A stretch of 64,000 nucleotides of DNA, from positions 106,624,363-106,688,362 of the forward strand of contig OX421961.1 in the NCBI GenBank assembly GCA_949128115.1, in the 5' to 3' direction. A program made the position numbers and the translations under genes. How positions within the stretch are numbered: position 1 is the first letter of the stretch; every line of letters starts with the position of its first letter. The notes below the pieces were generated by a model, which saw only the letters and a program-made list of their open reading frames with translations, was not told where the DNA came from and did not search any database. Positions 21,691-41,906 of the stretch are shown here, piece after piece. Source of the DNA: Anaspis maculata. Lineage: Eukaryota; Arthropoda; Insecta; Coleoptera; Scraptiidae.

Positions 21691-22357
21691 ACATCAGAAG
21701 ACGAGTATGCGCGCTGATGGCGCGCTGGATATGGAAGGTACTATTTAAAACGTGAACGGCATAATACTTATGTACTTACAGGAATTTTCGAGGGTATTTT
21801 ATTGGACAGGGATCCTTAGTATATGGATTGAAATTAGACCTGAACCTGGACCTGCTGAACCGAAACAGCAGGTATCTAAACTGAAACTGGCGCACCAATA
21901 ATGGGGTACTTGCCAATGAAACAGATTTGACTGGAAATACTTTTAATCATCAACAAGAGTAATAAATAGTATTTCCTGAAAATATCTGGAAAATAAATCC
22001 ATCATTGCATGGTTTAAGAGATTTTTTTCGATTTTTTTTTTTTTCAAAGGTTTGGTAACAGGAGGGAAATTTTAGTGAAATTTTCATGTCCGTATTTTTT
22101 AAATATTGTGATGCCACTCTAACAGTTTCTTGAGTTTTCAATCCAACAGTGCTATTTGTTTAGTTTTTAGTATATTTGTGACGTCACTCACAAATATATT
22201 TTTTAAACAGGCACTACGGCCGCAATTTTGGGAATTTAGGAAACAGAAAAAATACGTGCGCAATATTTTTTCTCAGACTATCGATTAAGCCAATAAAAAA
22301 AAAGGGCAAGTACCCCATTGAAATGGGCCACCGGGGGCCACCTCGGGGAGTGAACTA
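21691..22357. other. Intergenic, no gene recognised
   Basis: AT-rich with scattered repeat fragments. No exon or RNA was found. Confidence 0.4.
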
Positions 22358-23683
22358 AACTGCGCACAAAATGAAGTGACAATTTTATTTTGGGAGGTTT
22401 TTTCAAATGTCCATAACTTTTGAAAAAATGATCAGAATCTAAAGTAGCTGGCACTGTTGTGAGGATACATTCTTCTATTTTGTGAACCATACATACTCAA
22501 CTCATTCAAAGTGAAGGTATATCTCATACAGGGTGATACAAAAAGGCGTGCAACTTTCTGTTCTTTTCATCTTGACACCGGAAATTTTGACGTCATCCTG
22601 TATATGCGAATATGACTGCGTCTTATAGCCTGTAGTATCTGTAACTCATAACTGTTTAGTTTTCCACTCTACCTTGTGTACTTGGGGAGATATGATTTTT
22701 CTTGTATAAAAGTACCAATTTTTTGATAGAAGAGCAATAATTGTACGAAACAGTTTGGTAATCAAACGATAATCATCTTAAGATAGGATGATTTGTTTCC
22801 TCTTCAGGAACCATAAATTTAAATTCCAATAAAAGCAAAGAAATGATACACACAGAGTGATGGGAAAAGACTGCGGTTTTTTTCTGGCGCAGGCAGGATT
22901 AGTTCTATCACTCGGTACAGGTACTCGAATTGACTGTATCTTGTAGCTTGTCGTATTTGTAACTAAAAGGTTGTCTTTCTACTCTGCATTACGTAAATAT
23001 CTCCATTGGTCCATTGTCCCGAGTCGCATACTGCATGCATATGCTCACATGTCAACCCAATAAACCTGCGGTCACGGAATTATTCCAGGGCACTTGGAAC
23101 GTTTTTGGGTCCGTAGTCAACTTTTGTGCAGTAATTTTTTTTATGGTACAGACCGAAATCTTAATTTTTTTTGTGTTCCTTAATCTTCTTGAGCCTTGAT
23201 CCGATCGCCAACAATTGCCAAAAATCTATTGCCTAGATACAGAGATACGGCTTTTTATTGTTAGCTCTTTGTTGGTTGACAGTTTCAAGCGACAAAATTG
23301 TTGCCGTTGAACAGATTGCAAATTGGCATCTTTTACAAGAAAAATCATATTTCCGTCAATACACAACGTAGAGTGGAAAACTAAACGGGTCCGAGTAAGG
23401 AATACTACAGGCTACAAGATGCGATCACATTCGTATATACAGGATGACGTGAAAATTCCCTGTGCTAGGATAAAAAGAGCAGTACTTTGCACGCCTTTTT
23501 GTATCACCCTGTATGAGGCATTTCTCCGCTTTGGATGACTTGGATATGTACGATTCACGAAAATAGAATGATGTATCTTCAAAATAGTGCAAACTGTTTC
23601 GAATTACGATCATTTTTAAAAAAGTTATGGACATTTGAAAAAACCTCCCAAAATAAAATTGTCACTTCATTTTGTGCGCAGTT
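22358..23683. mobile_element. Palindrome continuing across a CAGGGTG-ended foldback
   Basis: Inner boundary motifs CAGGGTGATAC (22529) and GTATCACCCTG (ending 23511) bound a foldback unit of about 983 bp. Inverted symmetry continues outward in register for another 170 bp, ending at AAACTGCGCACAAA and its complement. The outer arms therefore belong to the same palindrome. No transposase. Confidence 0.75.
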
Positions 23684-24060
23684 TATTTTGAATAATTTTT
23701 GGTTTACTAATTAGATCACGTGATTAACTATTCAACTTGTTATGGGCCATTTTTGGTACAGGTGTTTCGTATTAATTATACCTACAGGGCGCTCAACCAG
23801 GTACTCCAAAAATCGAAAAGTTTGAATAGCCCCCTATCCACAAAAAGATGGTTTTTGGTTTTTTCCAAGTGTTTCAGGGAAGATTATGTTGCCATACCTC
23901 GAGACGGTTTTTGAAATTTTGGGTCTATCTCCTCCAATTACAGGGTGCATGATCTCAAAAATGTAACCTTTTGATTTCGCAGTGATATAACTTTATTCGT
24001 TATTGACTGATTTTGGAAAATGAGGGCTCTTGCTGAAGCAATAATTAATTAGGATTGGAT
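23684..24060. other. Repeat-rich intergenic sequence
   Basis: A fragment with ACAGGGTGCATGATC near 23940 hints at a broken CAGGGTG-family copy. No gene. Confidence 0.35.
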
Positions 24061-24198
24061 AATAGTATATTATATACCAAGGTTGAGAAAGTATTATTAT
24101 AGCTGAAGCGCCAGTTTAGATCCCGAAGCGCAGCTGAGGGATATAAGGCGCTGAAGCTATAATAATTTTCTCGACCGTGGTTTATTTAGTATTTTTTT
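24061..24198. repeat. Palindromic element related to the one beside the tyrosine recombinase
   Basis: Left AATAGTATATTATATACC...GAGAAAGTATTATTATAGCTGAAGCGCC (read as separate short motifs) mirrors the right half ending GGTTTATTTAGTATTTTT. Termini and internal order match the element at 49991-50120 (AATAGTATATTA.ATACC, then GGGAAAT or GAGAAAG, then GCTGA). No coding. Confidence 0.6.
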
Positions 24199-24316
24199 TA
24201 CTACTAGAAAATCGCCTTTCTAGTTCAGGAACAGGTTAATAATGATGTACTTCACAGCTAGTAGTGAAAAAAATAAGTTATTATTTATAACTATGATGAA
24301 ATAAAAGTAAAAAATC

Positions 24317-24388
24317 CTCCCCGGCGGGGAATCGAACCCCGGTCTCCCGCGTGACAGGCGGGGATACTGACCACTATACTACCGAGGA
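24317..24388 (-). tRNA. tRNA-Asp (anticodon GTC)
   Basis: 72 nt, full cloverleaf: acceptor TCCTCGG pairs with CCGGGGA, A-box region TAGTATAGTGG, anticodon loop CTGTCAC with GTC, B box GGTTCGATTCC. A run of six T follows on the minus strand as terminator. It is identical in sequence to the copy at 34384-34455. Confidence 0.97.
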
Positions 24389-24682
24389 TGTTGATAGGAT
24401 TTTGGCTCTTTTCGTAGTCGAGCTTACACCATCATTTCTTGACGTTTTATGTAATTTTGACAATAGACATTGGGCTTGAGCATGACAGCCGAGCCGACAG
24501 ACAGCAAGATCAGCTGTTCTATGAAGTTGCCGCAGTCTATTTTGATTTCACATAAAATTAATCCCGTTTGGATCATTTCATCTCCGCCTGGATTACATAA
24601 AATTCTGCAGTGAGTCTCATTGAATATCTTTAATATGAAATTACAATGCTCAAGAGTTAGTAGCTAGCTATCTTTGTAGGTG
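24389..24682. promoter_or_regulatory. Upstream region of the KGD4 gene
   Basis: No TATA box is evident. A pyrimidine-poor CTTTGTAG just before the start leaves open a 5' UTR intron. Confidence 0.3.
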
Positions 24683-24943
24683 ATGATGTTTGTTACGTCG
24701 GCCAGACTAATTTCCAGAAGCTCTGTGTACTTTCGAGTGCCCATGATCAAATTCCGGTATGGGGTACGCACCCAAGGAAACGCTCCGACAGCCGGTGGCA
24801 GTTCAGGTCCTAGCTCTGCTAGCGCTGCCGCTGCGACAAAGTCAGGTGAGGCAATGTACGACTTCCAAATCCCACAGAGGTGGAAGAGGCCTCCAATTAG
24901 TGAAGAAGAAATTGAATACATCAACAGGGGCGGCCCTGCATAA
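24683..24943 (+). CDS. Kgd4: 2-oxoglutarate dehydrogenase adaptor KGD4 / MRPS36
   Basis: Small mitochondrial protein of about 86 residues. It matches KGD4 (MRPS36), which tethers the E3 subunit to the 2-oxoglutarate dehydrogenase E1/E2 core. The C-terminus KRPPISEEEIEYINRGGPA has the family's signature E-E-x-E-[FY]-I-x-R-G-G-P. The segment PMIKFRYGVR fits the conserved basic N-terminal motif. The basic start (MMFVTSARLISRSSVYFR) suits a mitochondrial targeting peptide, and an Ala/Ser/Gly-rich linker joins the parts. The ATG at 24683 is chosen over the upstream GTG; ATG 24686 is an alternative. AATAAA at 25032-25037. The gene is tail to tail with MCM8. Confidence 0.85.
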   Translation: MMFVTSARLISRSSVYFRVPMIKFRYGVRTQGNAPTAGGSSGPSSASAAAATKSGEAMYDFQIPQRWKRPPISEEEIEYINRGGPA

Positions 24944-25031
24944 CTCGAACTAGTATTCTTATCATCCTTTCATTAGCCTTGTTATTGACTATATTAGAAC
25001 TCATTGTTTACAGAACGTAACTTAAATCGAT

Positions 25032-25037
25032 AATAAA
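25032..25037 (+). terminator. Polyadenylation signal of KGD4
   Basis: AATAAA, 89 bases after the stop. MCM8's own signal (minus-strand AATAAA at 25083-25088) points the opposite way only 46 bases on, so the two 3' ends probably overlap. Confidence 0.65.
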
Positions 25038-25094
25038 AGTTGAAAAAAATGTCCCAACATTTTTCTGTCAGTCTTGTTTCACTTTATTCCTAAA

Positions 25095-33908
<8,814 letters not shown>

Positions 33909-34255
33909 TTTTCCACGAACGTTTTGATCTAGTTTGAAGGAAACTCGAATTTTGAGGTTAGGTATTTGAATATCTGTCAGGCATAACAGATTGACAGCAT
34001 TGATACCGACAGCCGACAGCTTCTTGATGACAATTGACAGCAGACAGCGGAATCTCATTTTTCATTTTTCAAATTCAGAGAACTAGCAACTGGGATCCGT
34101 GGAAGTCGTGGAACTAGGACTTTTTGAAGCAAAAATAAAATGACAAGCTGTGGGGCTACGGCTGGGCTGGCTAGGTACCGCGTTGGCGTCGATGGCACCT
34201 TCAACAGTAACCAGACGGCAGCGACCTTCAGCGATTCAGCTGTAGCCGTCACTCC
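33909..34255. promoter_or_regulatory. Upstream region of MCM8
   Basis: No TATA box seen. From about 34110 a dispersed repeat begins (CTTTTTGAAGCAAAAATAAA), shared with 15200-15260, 20398-20425 and 36130. Confidence 0.35.
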
Positions 34256-34383
34256 CCAGTGCTCCAGCTTATTGTGAACTTATGGGCCATCCTGTTTTCA
34301 AAAATTTCCAAAGATTTTTTGAATAGAGGTTTTTCATTTGATAGCTTAGAATAAGAAGTGTTTTAGAGGAATTTCGGTTATGA

Positions 34384-34455
34384 TCCTCGGTAGTATAGTG
34401 GTCAGTATCCCCGCCTGTCACGCGGGAGACCGGGGTTCGATTCCCCGCCGGGGAG
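34384..34455 (+). tRNA. tRNA-Asp (anticodon GTC)
   Basis: 72 nt, base-for-base identical to the copy at 24317-24388 but on the opposite strand. A run of seven T (34460-34466) provides the Pol III terminator. Confidence 0.97.
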
Positions 34456-34466
34456 GAATTTTTTTC

Positions 34467-36233
34467 GATATTTTTTTAATAAATGATAATCATTTATCCA
34501 CGACTAGGAGATTATTTCAATTTTATAACATACTCGGTAGTTTCTCGTCCATAAAGTGACTATTGACAAGTCCATAATACAGGTTTATTGTCTCCGAGGG
34601 TGTCTCAAACTATCGCAATATTCCGAGTCCAGAGCGATAAGATGAAACCCAGTCAATAATATAAGAAATCGAAAAAAATCTAAAAAAAATCATAACACTC
34701 ATTTTTTAAGATATGGGGGCTCAAAAGGGTGGGATTTCGCTGACCTCTTTTTCGTTATTCGAACTGATATTGGGGACTATTTTGTGATCTAATCAGTAAA
34801 AATTATCAACCACTGGATGTGCACTGAACTTCTATTCAATATCAAATCAAATCAAATCGAAGCAATAAATCAAACACAGTAGATATGCACAATAAAATGA
34901 ATTGCATAACCAAAACAAAACAAGCAGTGGCAAAAATTAAAAAGAAAAATATAAGAATATAAAAATACAGAGATATTTAAGTAATGAAATAATACAGAAT
35001 ACAGGAGACAAATTTACAGGTAACAAACAACAAAAGAACATTTTTATTGAATAATTGAACTGAACTAATCTAACTAACGAAACTAGCTCTTATGGCCTCT
35101 GCATAAGCACCGGCCACTTCAAACATAAAGAATAACCCTTGAAATAACCTGAAACATAGATACCTATCACCCGTTCACGTGAAAATTCAGAACTAACTAC
35201 GACGTCTTGGATAAAAAAAAACAAGTAGCAAAGTCCTTACGGGGGTGAGTCTCGTATGAGCGCATTTTCGGAGTGGAGATGAGTACAATGTTCACTGTTA
35301 CCTGCAAACAGATTGTCCTACAACTACCACAAGAAATCATCAATCTTTATGAAAATACGAGTAGGTAGTTGATAATAAATAAAAACAACACAATACCATC
35401 AACCAAAACTAGAAAATATCCTATAAGTAAGAATTATACCTATATCGATCACAAGCACGGAGCCAGAAGCAGCTTGTTGAACCGCAGTGCCGCGACTTGA
35501 AAGTCGCATCCGCATATGTATAAGTGCATAAGTATAGATTCCGCATAAAAATTGATATAGTTAAATGAACCAATCAGGTTGATTTTTTTTTACGAAAAAT
35601 TTCTTTATTTCTTGCTGCATCTTTCGTTCGCTGGATGTATGCATGTATCTAGAACAGTTTGCAAGATTCCTCGATGTAGAAGTTCACACTGTAACGTTAA
35701 ATACCGACAAATGTGAAATCGCGGGGCGAAACTTTTTCTTAAAAAAATTATATCTTCTATTGCAATAAAGGAATCAAAATGACTCTTTCACTGAAAATGT
35801 ATCCATTAATTTCCGCAAATTTCGTTCGCTGCATGTAGGTATGCATGTATCTAGAACGGTTCGCAAGATTCCTCGATGTAGAAGTTCACACCGTAGCGTA
35901 TAGCGTTGAATACCAACTTTTCAAACATTTTAATTTTTTTCTTGCAATCGTGCGGTCTGACCAAATATTTTTTGTGCCTATTCCCATCCGCAGACAATCA
36001 GCATTAATTTGCAAAAAACCCGATACCGCTACGACTTTCCGTTTAGGAGGAGTTCAACTTCAACTACAAGACGGACAGACGGACGGACTTCAAAGCGCGG
36101 CTAATAGCGGATTTCCTACGAAAGTGCGCTAAAAAGTGACAAGCTGGGGGGCTACGGCTACTGTTGATGGCACCTAAAACGTCTATGCCTCAAACAGCTA
36201 CCAGACGGCATCAGCACAGACTTGGGTCATTAA
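34467..36233. other. Intergenic with a duplicated block, no gene recognised
   Basis: About 35640-35700 is repeated at 35843-35910 (shared GCATGTATCTAGAAC and AAGATTCCTCGATGTAGAAG). The sequence at 36069-36085 carries the GGACAGACGGACGGAC motif, followed by the GTGACAAGCTGGGGGGCTAC dispersed repeat. Confidence 0.5.
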
Positions 36234-36359
36234 ATACCGTATGATCAAAAACTTTTCTCCTCTAAGCAGGCTGTGGTCTGGTCATCGGCAGGCAAACGAG
36301 GCTGATTTTGGCCAGGCCACAGCCTGCCTAGAGGAGAAAAGTTTTTAATCATACGGTAT
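36234..36359. mobile_element. Palindromic MITE, ATACCGTATGAT ends
   Basis: 126 bp. Ends ATACCGTATGATCAAAAACT and the near-complement AGTTTTTAATCATACGGTAT. The inner stem is CTCCTCTAAGCAGGCTGTGG against its complement. Confidence 0.85.
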
Positions 36360-36772
36360 CTGAATTGCTACCAACTATTTATTCAATACGTGAATATCCA
36401 GGTGGTCAATATTCACCAACTTTGGTAGTGAAGATTGAGTTTTTGGTGGTGATTTAAGAAACTACTGCCTTCAGCATTATCCTGTATCCCCCCAGGATAG
36501 CAAATATATTGGGTGCTTTCCACCTAGACGGTACAAATACCACCAGACGGCACATGTTCCATGGTGTGGCACAAAATTTTAGGTGATCCAATGAACGGCG
36601 CAGAACCGAGTGGAAACACGTAGATGGAAAGCACCGTTTGGAACCCGCACATGCGTAAATGGCAGGTGTACCGAACTTGAGGCTAGGTGGAATCCACGCA
36701 TTACAGTTCACTGTTTCTCGAACCGGCAGGTAGCGATAGCGAGGCAGGTAGTGACCATCACACGCCATCACT

Positions 36773-37676
36773 AGTCTTTTTCGAGCGAGTAACCGTTTAT
36801 GACCGGTTACACTTGGTTATGGAATTTGACGTTTGAGCGAGGATTGCTTATAAGCGGTAAAGGAAGTGCCGCCATTTTGATATCATCACCGGTTATACAT
36901 TCCATAACCTGGTCATGAGGCTGGTCATTGTTATGGTGGGGGAACAAATTGTGGCGGCAACAGATTTGAATTTGAAACAAGCAGCGGTCCATAATTTCCA
37001 AACGTGAAACGTACCTAATCTAACCTCAAAAACGTGACAACTTGACTTGGCGACGAGAAGAGTCGAAGACGATGGACTCATCTGCGATGGACCCACAAGA
37101 ACATCGGGTAATCCAGATGTCCGATGACCGCCTGATGGTGGTTTAATCCTGAAAGTACTTGTCATACCTCCTATCTATATAGTAGAAATAATAAATATTA
37201 ATTAATAGTTGATTTTCAATTCAATTTAATATAAATATCCATTGTTCCTTCGGTATTACACCATGAACAAGAAAACAAACAGGATTTCATAGAAATTGTA
37301 TGTGTGATGTGATCACGATACACGTGTGATCCACAAAATTCGTAATTAGGACCTTGACTGGGGCCCACCCGGGTGACTTCGCACTTCGGAAACGAGATGT
37401 TCATCGATTCAAGTGACTGGATTGGCTGAATGACTGAATTTTTCACCTTCAAAGCTATCCTAGATTACGAATGGTTTAAATAACAGAGACAAGTACAATT
37501 ACGTAACTATTTGAAGCTATCAGTCCCTCTTTTCCCGCCAAATCTGATAACCAAAATTATAACCGCAATGTTTTAGCGAGAAATGTCAGATGTCAAAAAT
37601 ATGACAGTATCCGTCAATCTAATGTCAACCGCTAATAACCAACCGGTTACAAAAAGTTACTCGCTCGAAAAAGACT
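36773..37676. mobile_element. TIR element, AGTCTTTTTCGAGCG ends
   Basis: 904 bp. Ends AGTCTTTTTCGAGCGAGTAAC (split 20 + 1) and the complement GTTACTCGCTCGAAAAAGACT. ACT is found on both sides (36770-36772, 37677-37679) and is a plausible 3-bp duplication. ACCGGTTAC/GTAACCGGT repeats lie just inside the ends. Minus-strand open frames inside it (36807-37165) show no recognised domain. Confidence 0.75.
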
Positions 37677-37814
37677 ACTGACTCAAGTAGGTAAACTGTG
37701 TATAGACAGGTATAGCTCTTTACTTGATTTCATATCATTCCGAGGATAATTGAAAATTTGATCTCCAAAAAAAAAGTGAACTTTTTTCTTTCATTCTTTC
37801 ATTCACAGATGTAT

Positions 37815-38317
37815 TGTTACGATATTTCGCGTACGGGTTCGAATATAATTGAGACGATCGATTTAAAACACACACTGTTTATTTCTGCGTACTACAACAA
37901 TAAATAACGCCAACAATTATCGACTTGGAATTATATCGCAGGTACTTCGCTTGTTTATCCGCTTGCTCTTCCCATTCAAGACTCCGCGAGCTCCCGGCTG
38001 ATGCCTTATATAAGGCTTCCGAACAGCGTTCTCGAGCTTTCTGTCTACTTCCAGCAAATTCCATAGTGCCTGGCATATGCGGTTTCTAGACCATTCCTGA
38101 ATAATCACACACGTTACCCGTATAATTCTGGAGCGGCGCCTCCGCCAAATGGACAGATCTTTCTCGATCGAGCATTGAAGTCTCCCTCCAGTTTCACATA
38201 CACGAACGCTCTAGAATGCACCAGATCACTCCAGACTTCTACACTGCGATCTAATGGATGGAAAGATCCAGAAAGATCGAGTGTTTACCAATATAAACGA
38301 GATCGCCGCTCATAACA
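37815..38317 (-). mobile_element. Solo LTR (Ty3/gypsy-like), 503 bp
   Basis: Begins TGTTACGATATTTCGCG and ends CGCTCATAACA, flanked by a 4-bp duplication GTAT (37811-37814, 38318-38321). In minus orientation it has a promoter-like CCTTATATAAGG (about 38013-38024) followed by AATAAA near 37878, the expected LTR order. No internal region is present on either side, so this is a recombination product (solo LTR). Confidence 0.82.
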
Positions 38318-38321
38318 GTAT

Positions 38322-39468
38322 CAAGAATGACATTCTTTTGCAGAATTTTTTTTTGAAAAGGTAGGGTGCCGTTTGAAAAAAGATTCAGGGCTGCTAGGGG
38401 TGGAACGAACTGGTCCGCTCCATTCCCACTTGTGCCTACCGATGTCCCCCGTGTTACTAATTGATACTCTGCAATTATACCTGTGTTTTTGAAGTGAAAC
38501 TTATATTCTCGCGCCTAGATCACAACACACCACTAACGCAGAACCACACATGGGAGTGAAATTGCTTCATAGCATCAGTGGTTGTAACGAACGCCTGTAA
38601 CGATGTGCTGTAACGTTGTCTTGTCTGACCTTGGGGTGACCAGCGTCGTCCCAGGAAATGAAAGAATAAGCTGTTGCAGCGTTCGCCGCGTTCGGTTCTA
38701 TTTTTTACTAATCGCCGACACTGAACTGCTCTTCGTGTTGTCGTACTGTTGGCCCGACAAGAATGGCTCTCGACTTGGGTTGAATAGATTCGAGCGGATG
38801 TGATTTATTATAGGGATAGGGATATTCAGGGCCGGGCCTAGCAGGCGTGCAGTGCCTTCCGGCGCGCAGGCGAGCGTACGGCAGGCGGCAAGTCATAGGG
38901 GCGGTAATATAATAATTAAGTTGAATTTCGAAGGATTCTTTTCATTCCCGCATTTGGTGGGGCTCTCCACTGCCGAGCGCAGCGAGAAAAGAAATAAAAC
39001 ATAGATATTTTCTGTAAGTAAATCTGAATAAATAAATAAATAAATAAATAAATAAATTTGGAATCTGTATCTTGAAAATTGGAGAAATTATCGCAACTGT
39101 AATTTTTCGCGCGGACACCCGGTATCTATGCAAAGTATCTAATGTTTCGCAAACATATGGACTGATAGATAAAGAATTTGGCTGGCGAAAAATTCAAATA
39201 TAATAATTCATATCATATCCGTAGCTGTCAAAAGTTACCTCGATTTGAAAAAAGGGCAGAATAAGAATTTTTATTTTGTTACCTACATTGTTTCATATTT
39301 TTATTTGAGTAGGTACATATGATGTAGGTGGGTATACCTACCAAAGCATTAACCTAGTCTCTAAGTCTCTATTTACATTTTCGACAAACGGTATTACATA
39401 ATTAGAACCTCTTATAATCGACTTGTTACTTCTATGAATTATCACAGGAATACTCGACTTCCTTGTCG
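38322..39468. other. Intergenic, no gene recognised
   Basis: A GC-richer segment at 38590-38910 has open frames on both strands but no recognisable domain. An (AAAT)n microsatellite occupies about 39026-39057. Confidence 0.4.
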
Positions 39469-39505
39469 TATATAAGCTTGAGGATGCAATTTTAATGTCC
39501 CAGTT
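39469..39505 (+). promoter_or_regulatory. Core promoter of the 39.5 kb secreted-protein gene
   Basis: TATATAAG at 39469-39476, with an initiator-like CCCAGTT around 39499-39505 about 33 bases on. The start codon follows at 39524, giving a 5' UTR of roughly 22 nt. Confidence 0.7.
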
Positions 39506-39523
39506 CAAGCGACAAGAAGAAAA

Positions 39524-40260
39524 ATGGTGAGTTTGAAAAATGTCTTCCAGTTATCGAATTCATTCAGTAGCCTATATTAGGCTTAGTAGGTAAGCGGATT
39601 CTTTAGCTGAAGAAACATGTTCATGGACTTTTCGGCAAGAAGTACCTACTTACCCATTATTGAGCGCCTAGATTTACGTAAAACACTCAACGGTGAAACT
39701 GATTTTCTTTCTAGATTTTGTTCACGGTTCTGGCATTGGCGGTGACGATGAGCGAAGCCTCGTATTACTATTCCGTGGAAAAAGTGCCAGAAGGTAGAAT
39801 CTCAGCCGATCCTACATTTTACAGACGCTTGGACCACATTCGAGGGTTTTTTGACCACAAACCCATTGGACATTTCTGGGCAAAGTACTGGGTGAAAAAC
39901 CGAAACCAAAGAAGAGAAAGGAGACAAGTGGGAAATTACAATAATTATTATACCAGTGCGAATAATCAAGTTCCTTCGTATTATTACAATAAAAGAACCC
40001 CCAATCAGGGGCCCCAGAACAAAGGATTTGGACAAGTCCAAGGGTTCGGGCAAGTTCAGAGGGTGGCACAGCAAAGCTTTCCTCAAAATCAAAGGTTTCC
40101 CCAGCAAGATCAATTCGGGTTCAACCAGTATTCCACGTTCGGTCAGGATCAAAGGTTTGGGCAAGATCAGAGGTTCAGGTTTAGGCAAAATTCCAGGACC
40201 ACTACTACCACTGCCAAGCCCAAAAAGAAACCTTTTAGGCCACCTATGGTATTTTTCTGA
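39524..40260 (+). CDS. Secreted Gln/Arg/Tyr-rich protein with KKPFRPPMVFF C-terminus
   Basis: Exon 1 codes only the ATG (39524-39526, donor GTGAGT). Exon 2 is 39715-40260, after the acceptor TTTCTTTCTAG. About 182 residues. It starts M-ILFTVLALAVTMSEASYYYS, a typical signal peptide. The mature part has a basic RRERRQ segment, Asn/Tyr-rich sequence and imperfect repeats of Q-x-F-G-Q-D-Q-R-F. It ends TTTTTAKPKKKPFRPPMVFF. AATAAA at 40524-40529. An intron right at the signal peptide and a TATA promoter are usual for insect cuticle and matrix genes, but no chitin-binding domain is seen. The family is not one I recognise. Its C-terminus is shared with the gene at 59626-59963. Confidence 0.85.
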
Positions 40261-40619
40261 AGTTTGAGGATATTCAACCGTGCTCCTTATTCGACCTTTT
40301 AAAGACAAGTTTTTATGAATGAAATGTTTGTTTGAAAGTTGAAGCTCAATTTTTAATAACTCAAGATAAGGACTCCTATTTATATTTGAATATTATATTT
40401 ATTGTGAAGATTTTATTTAATGTTACTACCTATACCTACCTACTTGTGAAATAATCCTTTAAGTCTTGCCAGGAATGCCAAGTGTTAGTTTTATGATAAT
40501 TGATCATTATTTTAGTTATGTGAAATAAAAATACCGATTGAAACAAAAAAAGAAACATTTCTTCCTTTGTATCCTTTTAATATTGTATACAGGTAGTACT
40601 TAGTTTAGTTTGTTTTAAT

Positions 40620-41906
40620 ATTGGCGAAAATCTTCTCCGCGTGGTGGCACTGTACGCAATAAAACATGGTGGCCCAAGGGGCCTTGACAAATAGGTAGTA
40701 AACGCAGTGCGCATTCACATCACAACAGCTGTCAACAGTGATAGCTGTCAGTGAAAACGTAACAGTGGGCCAAGAACTGGGGGTTTGTTGGGAATGGAAT
40801 TTCGTTGCAGTATCTTTAACTTATTTTTGTTTTAGAAAATGCCAATAATACAGATTCATTTGCCCAATATTTATGGTCATGTTGGTGACCAAATCAGCCC
40901 CCTCTCGACAAAGTGCGAAGGCGAAGAAGTGATTGAGGCAGGTCATTTAATCGTGTGTGGGGTGACTGGGGTTCACTGCGACTGAGACTCTTGTGCTTTG
41001 TTATGTCTCATAAATGGATAATTGAAAACCATTTGGAGGTCAGGTTCTGTGGACCAGTTGTTAGAACAGTGTTGTGAACTCGTGAAGCCATCTACGATAA
41101 GCCAGAGAGAGCAGCCGGAGAGCCTGGAGATCAACGCCAGCGGTATTGAGAGAAGATACCTGGCCTGCAAATCAGAACCCGTCACTCGCTTCATCAGTTC
41201 AGATTTAGAACCTTAATCGATATGAAAATATTTTCCATTGTAAAAACACTAACATCAGCCGATGAGCTATGATAAACTTATGGTTGAAGAATACTCAATT
41301 ATTATTGATAAACTATGATTTTTATTATTCTGGACAGCGGTAAATGCTTATTAGCTACTGAAATTTTACTTTACAGTCAATGTATGAGTCGTACGATTAC
41401 TCCAAAAGAATGTTCATCTTTCTCGCCTAAACGATAATTGTTGGCTTATTTTCGTGATGCGTCCTGTTGTACCTATGCCTTGTCTTGTGGGGGCTTAGTA
41501 TTTCCACCTTGTGTGCAAGGGGCTCACACAACTCAACACCTGTAACGTAAATAAACATTCAGAGATTGCATTTTTCGGCCAGCATTTCACCAACTTACGT
41601 ATCGGCTTTTGCTGCTGCATTGTGCATTGTGTCCATCGGCGTAGGTATACTAACGCAGTAATTCAAGTCAAACTACAACACTCACTCGCTCACATTCACG
41701 ACGATGTGGAAAACAAGGAAGACAAAAAAATTTATTTTTTTTCAACTGTCAAAACTGTCAATATTCTTATGATTTGGAGTAGGTACTGTCAACTGTCGAG
41801 TGCTACTGCGCTGGGCTGTGCGCTGGGTACCTATTTGTCAAGGCCCCTTGGGCCACCATGTTTGACTGCGTTCAGCGCCTTCTGGTGGCCGCTGATTTTC
41901 GCCAAT
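40620..41906. repeat. Inverted arms around a gene-like segment
   Basis: Left arm about 40620-40757 and right arm about 41770-41906 are inverted copies: TTGGCGAAAATC at the outer edges, ACATGGTGGCCCAAGGGGCC and TTGACAAATAGG inside. The enclosed 1 kb contains a short coding-like stretch. This may be a TIR element that captured host sequence, or an inverted promoter duplication. Confidence 0.6.
40839..40985 (+). CDS. Short unrecognised ORF between inverted arms
   Basis: 48 codons: starts MPIIQIHLPNIYGHVG, then KCEGEEVIEAGHLIVCGVT, then a stop at 40983-40985. A good splice acceptor (TTATTTTTGTTTTAG) sits just upstream of the ATG. A second open frame further on (to 41216) reads SVDQLLEQCCELVKPSTIS and ends SSDLEP; it could be a further exon (for example donor at 40942, acceptor ending about 41045). 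The EAGHLI.CGVT block is faintly like the N-terminal part of SWIM-zinc-finger proteins common in insects, but no SWIM motif is present. Function unknown; it may be a fragment. Confidence 0.4.
   Translation: MPIIQIHLPNIYGHVGDQISPLSTKCEGEEVIEAGHLIVCGVTGVHCD

Noticed and set aside
38603..38803. Possible exon in the GC-richer stretch
   Set aside because: No homology recognised, no splice signals of quality, and open frames on both strands.
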